Positions 1-10,955 of a stretch of DNA of 64,000 nt are shown here, piece by piece; position 1 is the stretch's first letter, and the number at the start of each line of letters is the position of its first letter. The translations under genes and the position numbers were made by a program. Source of the DNA: Aurantimicrobium minutum. GTDB lineage: Bacteria > Actinomycetota > Actinomycetes > Actinomycetales > Microbacteriaceae. The stretch covers positions 620,001-684,000 of the forward strand of contig NZ_JARXXV010000001.1 of assembly GCF_029893825.1 (NCBI RefSeq). The letters run 5' to 3'. The notes beneath the pieces are model-generated. The model made no database searches and was not told the origin of the DNA. It worked only from the letters and a program-made list of their open reading frames with translations.

Positions 1-2244
<2,244 letters not shown>

Positions 2245-2305
2245 GATTCAAGTTTAAGCGGTGGAGAGCTGACACTGGGCCAGTTCGATTCAGCCTGTAG
2301 TGAAG

Positions 2306-3505
2306 CTAGATCGTGGTTCCAGCTTTGCGAGCACGCTCTACAGCCTCAGGAAGTGCAGCAAAGAATTCTTCAAGTTCTGCTTCAGTGGTGCTGTGCCCGA
2401 GGGAGATGCGCAAAGCAGATGATGCACCGCGTTCGTCGTGCCCCATGGCTAGCAACACATGAGAAGGTTGGGCAACGCCTGCCTGGCAGGCAGATCCTGT
2501 GGAAACAGAGACCCCCATGGCATCGAGCAAGAACAACAGTGAATCGCTTTGACATCCGGGGAAGGTGAAGTTCACGTTGTTATCCAGACGATTCACGGGA
2601 TCACCACTGAGCACAGCATCGGGGACAAGTTCCTGAATCTTCGCAATAGTGACATCGCGCAGAGCTGTGAGGCGTTCATGTTCGTGTGCGAAGGCTTTGT
2701 CCACCATCAGGGCCGCGATAGCCATTGAGGAAATGGCTGGCGCATCGAGTGTTCCGCTGCGCAGTCCGCGTTGTTGCCCACCGCCATGAATTAATGGCTC
2801 GAGTTGGGCTTCGCGCGACACAATAAGTGCACCAACCCCTGGCACAGAGCCAAACTTATGCCCGGAAATGCTCATGGCTACCAGCCCCGCATTTCCGGAA
2901 GCACCCGATGTATCTCTGAGCTGCGCAAAGTTGATGGGGATGTGTCCGAATGCCGAGACGGCATCAATGTGAAGCGGCACAGAGTGTTCTGCGGCGAGCG
3001 CGGCTATCTCTGCCACGGGCTGAATAGTGCCAACCTCATTGTTTGCCCAAAGCATGGTGGTCAATGCCACGGCTTTTCCAGCACGTTCGAGGGTGTCACG
3101 ATATTCCTGAACATTGATGCGGCCCAGGTTGTCTACTGGCACCCATTCCAGAACGGCACCTTCATGTTGCTGAAGCCATAATACAGTGTCGAGGGTTGCG
3201 TGGTGTTCCGCTTCGGGCACAACGATGCGATTGCGCTTGGAATCTTTCTCAACCGCTGCACGGAAGAGTCCAATCAGCGCCAGGTTGATGGACTCTGTGC
3301 CACCTGAAGTGAAGATGACCTCTATGGGCTGACAACCCAGAACAGTTGCCAGGTATTCACGGGCATCTTCAACCAGTGCCCTGGCTGCCTGACCGTGGCG
3401 GTGGACAGAAGAAGGATTACCTACATGCTCTAAAGCATCAGTGAACGCCTTGGTTGCTTCAGGGCGCACAGGAGTAGACGCTGCGTGATCGAGGTAAGCA
3501 ACCAC
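2306..3505 (-). CDS. Cysteine desulfurase (NifS/IscS class, PLP-dependent)
   Basis: This enzyme removes sulfur from L-cysteine and passes it on as a persulfide. The 399-residue fold-type I aminotransferase shows HHATLDT around residues 101-107, the PLP lysine K217 in SISGHKFG, and the active-site cysteine C340 in VSTGSACQAG. The GTG start at 3505 follows a good Shine-Dalgarno (AAGGAG, 7 nt upstream). It is co-directional with mnmA, so the context suggests a dedicated donor for tRNA thiolation. There is no adjacent IscU or SufU, which argues against a primary Fe-S assembly role but does not exclude it. Confidence 0.93.
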   Translation of the reverse strand: MVAYLDHAASTPVRPEATKAFTDALEHVGNPSSVHRHGQAARALVEDAREYLATVLGCQPIEVIFTSGGTESINLALIGLFRAAVEKDSKRNRIVVPEAEHHATLDTVLWLQQHEGAVLEWVPVDNLGRINVQEYRDTLERAGKAVALTTMLWANNEVGTIQPVAEIAALAAEHSVPLHIDAVSAFGHIPINFAQLRDTSGASGNAGLVAMSISGHKFGSVPGVGALIVSREAQLEPLIHGGGQQRGLRSGTLDAPAISSMAIAALMVDKAFAHEHERLTALRDVTIAKIQELVPDAVLSGDPVNRLDNNVNFTFPGCQSDSLLFLLDAMGVSVSTGSACQAGVAQPSHVLLAMGHDERGASSALRISLGHSTTEAELEEFFAALPEAVERARKAGTTI

Positions 3506-3589
3506 GGAGATCTCCTTCTCGACTGTTTTCTTCTGGTAACCGATTTACGGCACACCTACGGCATCAAAACGTGATGGCGATTATCTGGC

Positions 3590-3595
3590 TAGTCT
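3590..3595 (+). promoter_or_regulatory. Predicted -10 box of a leaderless glgX promoter
   Basis: The hexamer TAGTCT ends 7 nt before the GTG start of glgX. No Shine-Dalgarno lies in between, so transcription probably starts at the start codon. No convincing -35 element is visible. Confidence 0.5.
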
Positions 3596-3602
3596 ATTTC
3601 GA

Positions 3603-5648
3603 GTGTCTATCCCTCCCACACTCAAAGACCTTGGCGTGCGCCTGACCCGAAGCGGCGGCGAGATCAAGGTCTTTAGCGACAGTGCCGAGGGTATCGACAT
3701 CGTTATCTACGATGCACCAGGCAGTAATCACATTGCTGAACGTCATTCATTGACCAAGGGCAAGGCTGGCGTGTGGAGCTCTTCCAGTGCAGCTTTAGTT
3801 CCTGGGGCAGAGTATGCCCTGCAAGCTTGGGGTCCTTCTGGGCCTCAGGATTCTTTCTCTGCTGAAGAGCTCCTGATTGACCCCTATGCCAAAGGCCTCA
3901 CCAAGGTTGGCAATCAGTGGCGCTCTGTCGTGGTCGATACGAGCTTTGACTGGGGAACAACAAAGAAGCCAGAGAATCCTCTGGATCAATCTGTTATTTA
4001 TGAAGCTCATGTACGTGGTTTGACCAAGATGCACCCGGGTGTTCCCCTAGAACTTCGTGGAACCTATGCAGGTCTGGGTCACGAAACCATGACCACCTAC
4101 CTCAAGGAGCTCGGCGTTACGGCTGTGGAACTCCTCCCGGTACACTCGTTCATCTCTGAAGAGCATCTTCTTGACCAAGGTGTGACGAACTACTGGGGTT
4201 ACAACACCCTCAACTTTTTCACGCCACACGCTGCCTATGCGACCAAGGCTTCTCGCGAAGAGGGACCTTCAGCTGTTCTGCGTGAGTTCAAGCAAATGGT
4301 CAAAGACCTGCATGATGCTGGGCTCGAAGTCATTCTTGATGTGGTTTATAACCACACTGCAGAGGAAGGAAAGGGCGGCCCTCGCCTGAGCTTCCGCGGT
4401 CTCGACAACGCGTCCTACTACCGCCAGGACGAAGACGGTAACTACATCGACACCACCGGCTGCGGCAATTCTCTCAACGCATCCAAGCAGGTTGTTCAAC
4501 AGCTCATTCTGGACTCTCTGCGCTATTGGGCAGAAGAAACCCAGGTGGATGGTTTCCGCTTTGACCTCGCCGTCACTCTCGGCCGCGACGAAAAGGCTGA
4601 ATACCAGCGTGAGCACCCTCTACTCGAGGCAATCCGCACTGATCCAATTCTCTCCACCACCAAGCTCATTGCTGAGCCCTGGGATGTGGGCATGGGTGGC
4701 TGGCAAACTGGTAACTTCGCCGACGGCTGGCACGAATGGAATGATCGCTACCGCGACCGCATTCGTAACTTCTGGCTGCCAGATATCGCGCAAGCACGTG
4801 AGACGGGCATTGCACCGACAGGTGTCGGTGGCTTTGCCACTCGCCTGGCGGGTTCAAGCAATACGTTCTCCGCAGAGCGTGGCCCTGTTGCTTCTGTGAA
4901 CTTCATTACTGCACATGATGGCTTCACGCTCAACGACCTGACGACGTATAACTACAAGCACAACATCGGTAATGGTGAAGACAACCGCGATGGCGCCAAT
5001 GACAACCGCTCGTTCAACCACGGCGTTGAGGGCCCCACAGACAACCCCGACATTATTGCCGCTCGTCGTCGCACAATGCGCAACTTGATGGGCACACTGA
5101 TGCTTTCCGCTGGTATCCCCATGATTACTGCTGGTGATGAGTTTGGTCGCACCCAGCACGGAAACAACAACGCCTACTGTCATGACTCTCCCCTGACCTG
5201 GGTCAACTGGGAGTTGCAGGAGTGGCAGCAAGACATGCTGGCCACCACAAAGCACTTGGCCAAGATGCGCCGTGAACATCCTGCGCTTCGCCCCACACGT
5301 TTTGGTGTCTTCGGCGAGCGCATCCCGAGCGCTAGCCAGGTGGATTGGTATAACACCCAGGGCGAAATGATGGAGAACGAGGACTGGGAAGATCCTCACA
5401 ACCGCACCCTGCAATACGTCGCAGCAAGTACTCCAGAAAATGAAGAATTCAACCGCATTCTGATGATCATCCACGGCACCGAACAGCCCACCTCTGTGGT
5501 TGTTCCTAAGCATGATGGTGTTCAGTTCTATGAGCCGCTGTGGTTTAGCCCCCACCACACTCCTCGCGAGGTTCCTGGTGTGTTGCGCCCGGGTGAAACC
5601 TTCAAGCTCACCGGCACCTCGATTTTGTTGTTCAACGCCGCAAATTAG
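3603..5648 (+). CDS. glgX: Glycogen debranching enzyme GlgX (GH13)
   Basis: The 681-residue protein is an isoamylase-type debranching enzyme that hydrolyses alpha-1,6 branches of glycogen after phosphorylase trimming. An N-terminal CBM48-like beta domain (about 1-130) precedes the GH13 barrel. Catalytic signatures are clear: DVVYNHTAE, nucleophile Asp in DGFRFDLA, acid/base Glu in LIAEPWDVG, and the third Asp in TAHDGFTLNDL. It starts with GTG directly after a -10 box. It is the first of three alpha-glucan genes (glgX, glgE, glgB) and is divergent from the cysteine desulfurase. GlgX is distinguished from maltooligosyltrehalose hydrolase TreZ by its length and by the NNAYCHDSPLTWVNW segment. 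Confidence 0.94.
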   Translation: MSIPPTLKDLGVRLTRSGGEIKVFSDSAEGIDIVIYDAPGSNHIAERHSLTKGKAGVWSSSSAALVPGAEYALQAWGPSGPQDSFSAEELLIDPYAKGLTKVGNQWRSVVVDTSFDWGTTKKPENPLDQSVIYEAHVRGLTKMHPGVPLELRGTYAGLGHETMTTYLKELGVTAVELLPVHSFISEEHLLDQGVTNYWGYNTLNFFTPHAAYATKASREEGPSAVLREFKQMVKDLHDAGLEVILDVVYNHTAEEGKGGPRLSFRGLDNASYYRQDEDGNYIDTTGCGNSLNASKQVVQQLILDSLRYWAEETQVDGFRFDLAVTLGRDEKAEYQREHPLLEAIRTDPILSTTKLIAEPWDVGMGGWQTGNFADGWHEWNDRYRDRIRNFWLPDIAQARETGIAPTGVGGFATRLAGSSNTFSAERGPVASVNFITAHDGFTLNDLTTYNYKHNIGNGEDNRDGANDNRSFNHGVEGPTDNPDIIAARRRTMRNLMGTLMLSAGIPMITAGDEFGRTQHGNNNAYCHDSPLTWVNWELQEWQQDMLATTKHLAKMRREHPALRPTRFGVFGERIPSASQVDWYNTQGEMMENEDWEDPHNRTLQYVAASTPENEEFNRILMIIHGTEQPTSVVVPKHDGVQFYEPLWFSPHHTPREVPGVLRPGETFKLTGTSILLFNAAN

Positions 5649-5676
5649 TCGTTACCTCAGCGATATAAATATGCGC

Positions 5677-5682
5677 TAGTTT
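5677..5682 (+). promoter_or_regulatory. Predicted -10 box of a leaderless glgE promoter
   Basis: TAGTTT lies 6 nt before the ATG of glgE, in the 40-bp gap after glgX. There is no ribosome binding site, so glgE may be transcribed separately from glgX as a leaderless mRNA. Confidence 0.5.
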
Positions 5683-5688
5683 TCGTTT

Positions 5689-7686
5689 ATGGAACCCTCC
5701 TCCATCGGACGCTTGCCCATTCTCAATGTGACCCCTGATTTAGGCGTGCCTGAGCTCACTCCTAAGGCCTTTGTTGGCGAAGTTGTGCCCTTTGGGGCCA
5801 CCGCTTTCCGTGAAGGTCACGACGCTATCGGTGTTGCCCTGCACTTGCGCGCACCTGATGGAAAGTCGACCCGAATCCAGATGCACCAGGTTGCTCTGGG
5901 AACGGATCGCTGGAACGCACAGGCACAGCTAGATAAAACCGGTATGTGGAGTTTCACTATTGAGGCCTACTCGGATGACTACGCCACGTGGCACCACAAT
6001 GCCGAAGTGAAGATCCCGTTAGGGATTGATGTTGAGCTCATGCTCACTATTGGCTCTCAATTGTTTGCCAGGGCTAGTAAAGAAGCCTCACGCACTGCAA
6101 CTTCACGCAAAAAATTGGCAGCAATTGCCGAGGCACTAGCCGATACGTCTGTTGATCCTCTTGTGCGCTTCTCTCAGGCAGAGGGTGAAGCGATCGACAA
6201 ACTCCTTGCTGGAGCTCCTATCTCTAGTTTGGAGACGTATTCAGCTGAGTATCCGCTGCTGGTTGAACGCAGTCTTGCTGGAAACGCTAACTGGTATGAG
6301 TTCTTCCCACGCTCTGAAGGAGCGAAGAAGAACTCGGACGGTTCCTGGGTTTCTGGAAACTTCCGCACCGCCGCCAAACGCCTGCCCGCAGTGGGCAAGA
6401 TGGGCTTCAACGTTTTATATATGCCGCCGATTCACCCGATTGGCACAATCAACCGCAAGGGGCCTAACAACACGTTGGTGACCAAGCCTGGTGACCCGGG
6501 ATCTCCCTGGGCTATTGGCTCAGCCGATGGCGGTCATGACGCTATTCACCCAGACCTGGGTGATTTCAAGGACTTTGCATATTTTGTGAAGGAAGCCAAG
6601 AAAAACGGTCTTGAGGTTGCTCTGGATCTTGCGTTGCAGGCAGCGCCGGATCACCCCTGGGTGAAGACCCACCACGAGTTCTTCACCACCTTGCCTGATG
6701 GCTCGATTGCCTATGCGGAGAATCCTCCCAAGAAGTATCAGGACATCTATCCCATCAACTTCGATAACGACCCTGAAGGTATTCGTGCTGAGGTGTTGCG
6801 AATTGTCTTGTTCTGGATTTCTCAGGGAATCAAGATTTTCCGAGTAGATAATCCCCACACCAAAACCGTGGAGTTCTGGGAGTGGCTGATCAAGACCGTT
6901 AATGCCGAGCACCCTGATGTGATCTTCTTGGCAGAAGCGTTTACCCGCCCTGCGATGATGCAAACGCTTGCCAAAATCGGTTTCCAGCAGTCATATTCCT
7001 ATTTCACCTGGCGCAACACCAAGTGGGAGCTTGAAGAGTTCTTCCGCAGTATCTCCACCGATACTGCCGACTTTATGCGACCTAACTTGTTCGTGAATAC
7101 TCCAGATATTTTGACCGAGTATCTGCAATTTGGTGGCCCTGCCGCGTTCACGATCCGTGCCACCTTGGCAGCAACCGCAGCACCGCTGTGGGGCGTGTAT
7201 ACCGGATTTGAACTCTTCGAATCTGTGGCTCGGCCTGGAGCTGAGGAATACATCGACAACGAAAAGTTCGAATACAAGTTCCGTGACTGGGCCGCTATTG
7301 AGAAAGAAGGCACCTCACTGGCGCCCTACCTCACGACGCTCAACCACATTCGTGCCGAACACCCTGCACTTGGCCAACTGCGCAACATCACCATTCAGCG
7401 CACGGACGACGATGCCATCTTGTGTTACAGCAAGCACCTTGATGCCCAGTTCACAGGCACCGGCAAGAACGACACCATCATCGTGGTGGTGAACACCGAT
7501 CCACACTCGGTGCGTGAAACCACTGTGCATCTGGACCTCACAACTCTGGGTGCCCAGCACGGCGACAGTTTTGAAGTGACCAATTTGGTTACCGGAACAG
7601 TATGGAACTGGACCGCAGATAACTATGTTCGTCTCGACCCCTTTACTGAGCCTGTCCACATCCTGCACGTGAGCAAGGTGAACTAA
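5689..7686 (+). CDS. glgE: Alpha-1,4-glucan:maltose-1-phosphate maltosyltransferase GlgE
   Basis: GlgE transfers maltosyl units from maltose-1-phosphate to growing alpha-glucan, the actinobacterial alternative to GlgC/GlgA. The 665-residue protein has an N-terminal beta-sandwich (about 1-110), a helical dimerisation insert, and a GH13_3 barrel. Landmarks are MPPIHPIG, HPDLGDFKDF, the nucleophile Asp in FRVDNPHTK and the Glu in FLAEAFTRP. The KYQDIYPINFD segment is typical of GlgE. The stop overlaps the glgB start (TAATG), so elongation and branching are translationally coupled. The partner enzymes TreS and Pep2/Mak or GlgM are not in the window. Confidence 0.95.
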   Translation: MEPSSIGRLPILNVTPDLGVPELTPKAFVGEVVPFGATAFREGHDAIGVALHLRAPDGKSTRIQMHQVALGTDRWNAQAQLDKTGMWSFTIEAYSDDYATWHHNAEVKIPLGIDVELMLTIGSQLFARASKEASRTATSRKKLAAIAEALADTSVDPLVRFSQAEGEAIDKLLAGAPISSLETYSAEYPLLVERSLAGNANWYEFFPRSEGAKKNSDGSWVSGNFRTAAKRLPAVGKMGFNVLYMPPIHPIGTINRKGPNNTLVTKPGDPGSPWAIGSADGGHDAIHPDLGDFKDFAYFVKEAKKNGLEVALDLALQAAPDHPWVKTHHEFFTTLPDGSIAYAENPPKKYQDIYPINFDNDPEGIRAEVLRIVLFWISQGIKIFRVDNPHTKTVEFWEWLIKTVNAEHPDVIFLAEAFTRPAMMQTLAKIGFQQSYSYFTWRNTKWELEEFFRSISTDTADFMRPNLFVNTPDILTEYLQFGGPAAFTIRATLAATAAPLWGVYTGFELFESVARPGAEEYIDNEKFEYKFRDWAAIEKEGTSLAPYLTTLNHIRAEHPALGQLRNITIQRTDDDAILCYSKHLDAQFTGTGKNDTIIVVVNTDPHSVRETTVHLDLTTLGAQHGDSFEVTNLVTGTVWNWTADNYVRLDPFTEPVHILHVSKVN

Positions 7687-9965
7687 TGACTGAAAAGAAA
7701 CCTGTGAAGAAGACCACTGCAGAAAAGACACCCGTGAAGAAGACCGTCAAGAAAACAAAGGGTGCCACCGAATGGCACACCCCTTCCCTCGATGAAGGAC
7801 TTCTTGCATGGGTTGCACAGGGCAGCCACTATGACCCCCACAGTGTTCTGGGTCAGCACCTGGTCCCTGTCGAAGGTTCAACAGACTCCGTCACTGTCAT
7901 TCGCACGCGTCGGCCACTGGCCAGCGAAGTCATTGCCGTCTTGAGTAACAAGACTCGCATTGAGTTGGCACACGCAGGTCACGGGATCTGGGAAGGAGCC
8001 CACACACTGGGGCTCACCGATTACGTGATCGAGACCCGCTACCCCGATGGTGCCCAGTGGATTGCCGAAGACGGGTATCGCTTCACACCTACTGTGGGTG
8101 AACTCGACCTGCACCTCATTCGTGAAGGTCGTCACGAGCGTCTCTGGGAGGCTCTCGGTGCCCGCTACATCGGTCACGGTGGCGTAAAGGGCACGGTTCA
8201 AGGAACCGCGTTCTCTGTTTGGGCACCCAACGCGAAGGCTGTGCGTGTCAAGGGAACCTTCAACGGCTGGAATGGCGAAGGCCACTCTTTGCGTTCACTT
8301 GGTGCCAGTGGCGTGTGGGAACTCTTTGTTCCCGATGTTCACCCCGGTGAAACCTACAAGTTTGAAATCCTGACCCAGGCAGGTCACTGGGTTGAGCGTG
8401 CTGATCCCATGGCGCGTCAGACAGAGTGTCCACCGCTGACAGGCTCGGTCATTGCCCACTCGAACTACAAGTGGGGCGATAAGAAGTGGCTGACCAAGCG
8501 AGACAAGACCTCAGCCCACGCTGCACCGATGAGTATCTATGAGCTTCACGTCGGCTCCTGGCGTCAGGGTCTGTCCTACCGTGAACTAGCCGATGACCTG
8601 ATTGGTCACTTGCTGGAGACTGGCTTCACCCACGTTGAGTTCATGCCGTTGGCAGAGCACCCCTATGGACCTTCGTGGGGATACCAGGTCACTGGCTACT
8701 ACGCCCCCACTGCTCGGTTTGGTAACCCTGACGATCTGAAGTATTTGATTGATCGCCTCCATGATGCCGGTATTGGCGTCTTGCTGGACTGGGTTCCCGG
8801 TCACTTCCCCAAGGACGAATGGGCACTGGCACGTTTCGACGGCCAGCCACTCTATGAACATGCTGACCCTCGCAAGGGCGAACACCCTGACTGGGGAACC
8901 TACATCTTTGACTTTGGTCGTAATGAGGTGCGCAACTTCCTGGTTGCTAACGCCCTCTACTGGATTGAAGAATTCCACATCGATGGTCTGCGCGTGGATG
9001 CTGTGGCATCCATGCTCTATCTGGACTACAGCCGCGAGGACGGGCAATGGCTGCCCAACCAGTTCGGTGGTCGCGAAAACCTCGAAGCCATCAACTTCCT
9101 ACAAGAAGCAAACGCCACTGTCTATAAGCACCACCCAGGCGTGAGCATGACTGCTGAGGAGTCCACGTCGTGGGGCGGCGTCACTGCCCCCACCGAAGGT
9201 GGCGGACTGGGCTTTGGTTTCAAATGGAACATGGGCTGGATGCACGACAGCCTGGAATACATCCACACCGACCCGATGTATCGCGAGTATCACCACTGGG
9301 ACATCACATTCTCTTTCCAGTATGCCTTTAGTGAGAACTTCGTTCTGCCCATCTCTCACGATGAGGTCGTTCACGGCAAGGGATCTTTGCTTGCCAAGAT
9401 GCCCGGTGATCACTGGCAGAAACTAGCCAACATGCGCGCCTATCTGGCGTTTATGTGGGGCCACCCAGGCAAGCAGTTGTTGTTCATGGGGCAGGAGTTC
9501 GGCCAGCCTTCAGAGTGGAGCCAGGAACGTTCACTGGACTGGTGGATTCTGGAACAGCCAGCCCACCAAGGTCTGCAGCGCATGGTCAAACAGCTCAATG
9601 CTGTCTATAAAGACACTGCAGCGCTGTGGGAACGCGATAGCGACCCTGACGCTTTCCAGTGGATTGACGGGGCAGATAATGGCCGTAACGTGGTTTCTTT
9701 TGTCCGCTATGACAAGAAGGGCAATGCCCTTTCCGTAGTGGCGAACTTTGCTGGTAATCCCCACAGCGACTTCCAGCTGGGCTTGCCCTCTGGCGGAGTG
9801 TGGACGGAATTGTTCAACTCCGATGCAACCGACTTTGGCGGTTCAGGAGTAGGAAACATGGGCAAGGTCACTGCAACCAAGGACCAGTGGTCACACTTCG
9901 AGCACTCTGCCCGCATCACTCTGCCACCGTTGGGTGTGCTGTTCCTTTACAAAGCAGCTAAATAA
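7686..9965 (+). CDS. glgB: 1,4-alpha-glucan branching enzyme GlgB with Lys/Thr-rich N-terminal tail
   Basis: GlgB makes alpha-1,6 branches in glycogen. The 759-residue protein contains a DPHSVLGQH N1 domain near residue 55, a CBM48 (SVWAPNAKAVRV, near 175) and a GH13_9 barrel. Catalytic residues are in DGLRVDAVASM (nucleophile), MTAEESTSW (acid/base) and ISHDEVVHGK. The first about 30 residues are an unusual basic tail with repeats of the type PVKKT and EKTPVKKT. This tail is not part of the enzyme fold and resembles histone-like actinobacterial tails. The ATG overlaps the glgE stop. Confidence 0.96.
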   Translation: MTEKKPVKKTTAEKTPVKKTVKKTKGATEWHTPSLDEGLLAWVAQGSHYDPHSVLGQHLVPVEGSTDSVTVIRTRRPLASEVIAVLSNKTRIELAHAGHGIWEGAHTLGLTDYVIETRYPDGAQWIAEDGYRFTPTVGELDLHLIREGRHERLWEALGARYIGHGGVKGTVQGTAFSVWAPNAKAVRVKGTFNGWNGEGHSLRSLGASGVWELFVPDVHPGETYKFEILTQAGHWVERADPMARQTECPPLTGSVIAHSNYKWGDKKWLTKRDKTSAHAAPMSIYELHVGSWRQGLSYRELADDLIGHLLETGFTHVEFMPLAEHPYGPSWGYQVTGYYAPTARFGNPDDLKYLIDRLHDAGIGVLLDWVPGHFPKDEWALARFDGQPLYEHADPRKGEHPDWGTYIFDFGRNEVRNFLVANALYWIEEFHIDGLRVDAVASMLYLDYSREDGQWLPNQFGGRENLEAINFLQEANATVYKHHPGVSMTAEESTSWGGVTAPTEGGGLGFGFKWNMGWMHDSLEYIHTDPMYREYHHWDITFSFQYAFSENFVLPISHDEVVHGKGSLLAKMPGDHWQKLANMRAYLAFMWGHPGKQLLFMGQEFGQPSEWSQERSLDWWILEQPAHQGLQRMVKQLNAVYKDTAALWERDSDPDAFQWIDGADNGRNVVSFVRYDKKGNALSVVANFAGNPHSDFQLGLPSGGVWTELFNSDATDFGGSGVGNMGKVTATKDQWSHFEHSARITLPPLGVLFLYKAAK

Positions 9966-9968
9966 AAG

Positions 9969-10955
9969 CTAGTAAAGCAGGTTTGTCAGCCGCATACGTG
10001 CAGCGTTGACGGCAGGGTCAGTTACACCGACGACCTCGAAGAGGTCTAACAGGCGTGCACGAACAGTGTTCTTGCCGTCCTGATCAAGTTTGGGAAAGAG
10101 CACCAAGAGTCGGTCAAAGGCATCTTCGACGTGGCCTCCGGAAACATCCAAGTCAGCAACGTCGAGCTGCTGCTCTAAACCGTCAGGGTTGGCAGCAGCG
10201 GCAGCACGAATATCTGCCATTGCTTTGCCTTGGAGGCGATAAAGCAGTGAAATCTGTGCCAGGCCAGCTTTGGCATCAGCATCTTGCGGGTTTTGCTTGA
10301 GTGCCTTTTCCCAGGCCGCAATCGCTGCAGGGTAATCTGCACGCTCGGCAGCATCGAACGCTTCCTGGTGGAGTGGAGGCAGAGCTGGAGCAGGTGGTGC
10401 AACGGGAGCACCAACCTCTCCCGCAGGGGCAGCGGCAGGTGCAGCAACGCCCACGACACCGTTTTGAGCTGCCAGTTCGAGTACTTGCTCAAACAGGTTG
10501 AAAATATCTGCCTCGCCGGCAACACCCGCAAACAGTGGCAGAGGACGTCCTGCGATCACGGCAGCAGTAGTTGGTGCGGTTTGAACCTGGAATGCCTGGG
10601 TCAGTCCTGGGTTTTCTACCGCGTTCACACGAACCAGGATCAGGCGTCCCTCAAATGCCAGAACAAGCTTTTCCAGAATGGGGGAAAGCTCAGCACATTG
10701 GGGGGCTTCTTCTGCCCAGAGGTCCACGATCACAGGAACTTGATTAGACAGGTCCAAAATCGCGGTGAAGTTCGCGTCTGTTCCCTCTAGCACCAGCTGA
10801 GGAACAGGAACTCTCGTTCCGGCAGAAACAGGCGCAGAAGGCTCTCCAGGGGCTCTCGTGCCACCAGCTGTGTTGACCGAGCCCTGTTGCCGGCGATTGA
10901 CCAGTGAACTGAGATCTACTGCTCCACGCAGATTAGGCAAAGACGGCATGGACAT
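9969..10955 (-). CDS. Thioredoxin-domain/TPR protein, CnoX (YbbN)-like
   Basis: The 328-residue protein has a disordered N-terminus, a thioredoxin-like domain (about 50-160) and C-terminal tetratricopeptide-type helices (from about 195). The redox motif is degenerate: the family WAxxCxxC is here WAEEAPQC, so the first cysteine is Ala84 while C87 remains. This is the layout of YbbN/CnoX proteins, which act as holdases or GroEL/DnaK partners rather than dithiol reductases. Its ATG overlaps the stop of the upstream membrane protein (TAATG), implying coexpression. The chaperone role is inferred from architecture. Confidence 0.82.
   Translation of the reverse strand: MSMPSLPNLRGAVDLSSLVNRRQQGSVNTAGGTRAPGEPSAPVSAGTRVPVPQLVLEGTDANFTAILDLSNQVPVIVDLWAEEAPQCAELSPILEKLVLAFEGRLILVRVNAVENPGLTQAFQVQTAPTTAAVIAGRPLPLFAGVAGEADIFNLFEQVLELAAQNGVVGVAAPAAAPAGEVGAPVAPPAPALPPLHQEAFDAAERADYPAAIAAWEKALKQNPQDADAKAGLAQISLLYRLQGKAMADIRAAAAANPDGLEQQLDVADLDVSGGHVEDAFDRLLVLFPKLDQDGKNTVRARLLDLFEVVGVTDPAVNAARMRLTNLLY

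Noticed and set aside
4854-5558. 234-residue minus-strand open frame opposite glgX
   Set aside because: GlgX catalytic motifs lie in the other frame; no ribosome site here.
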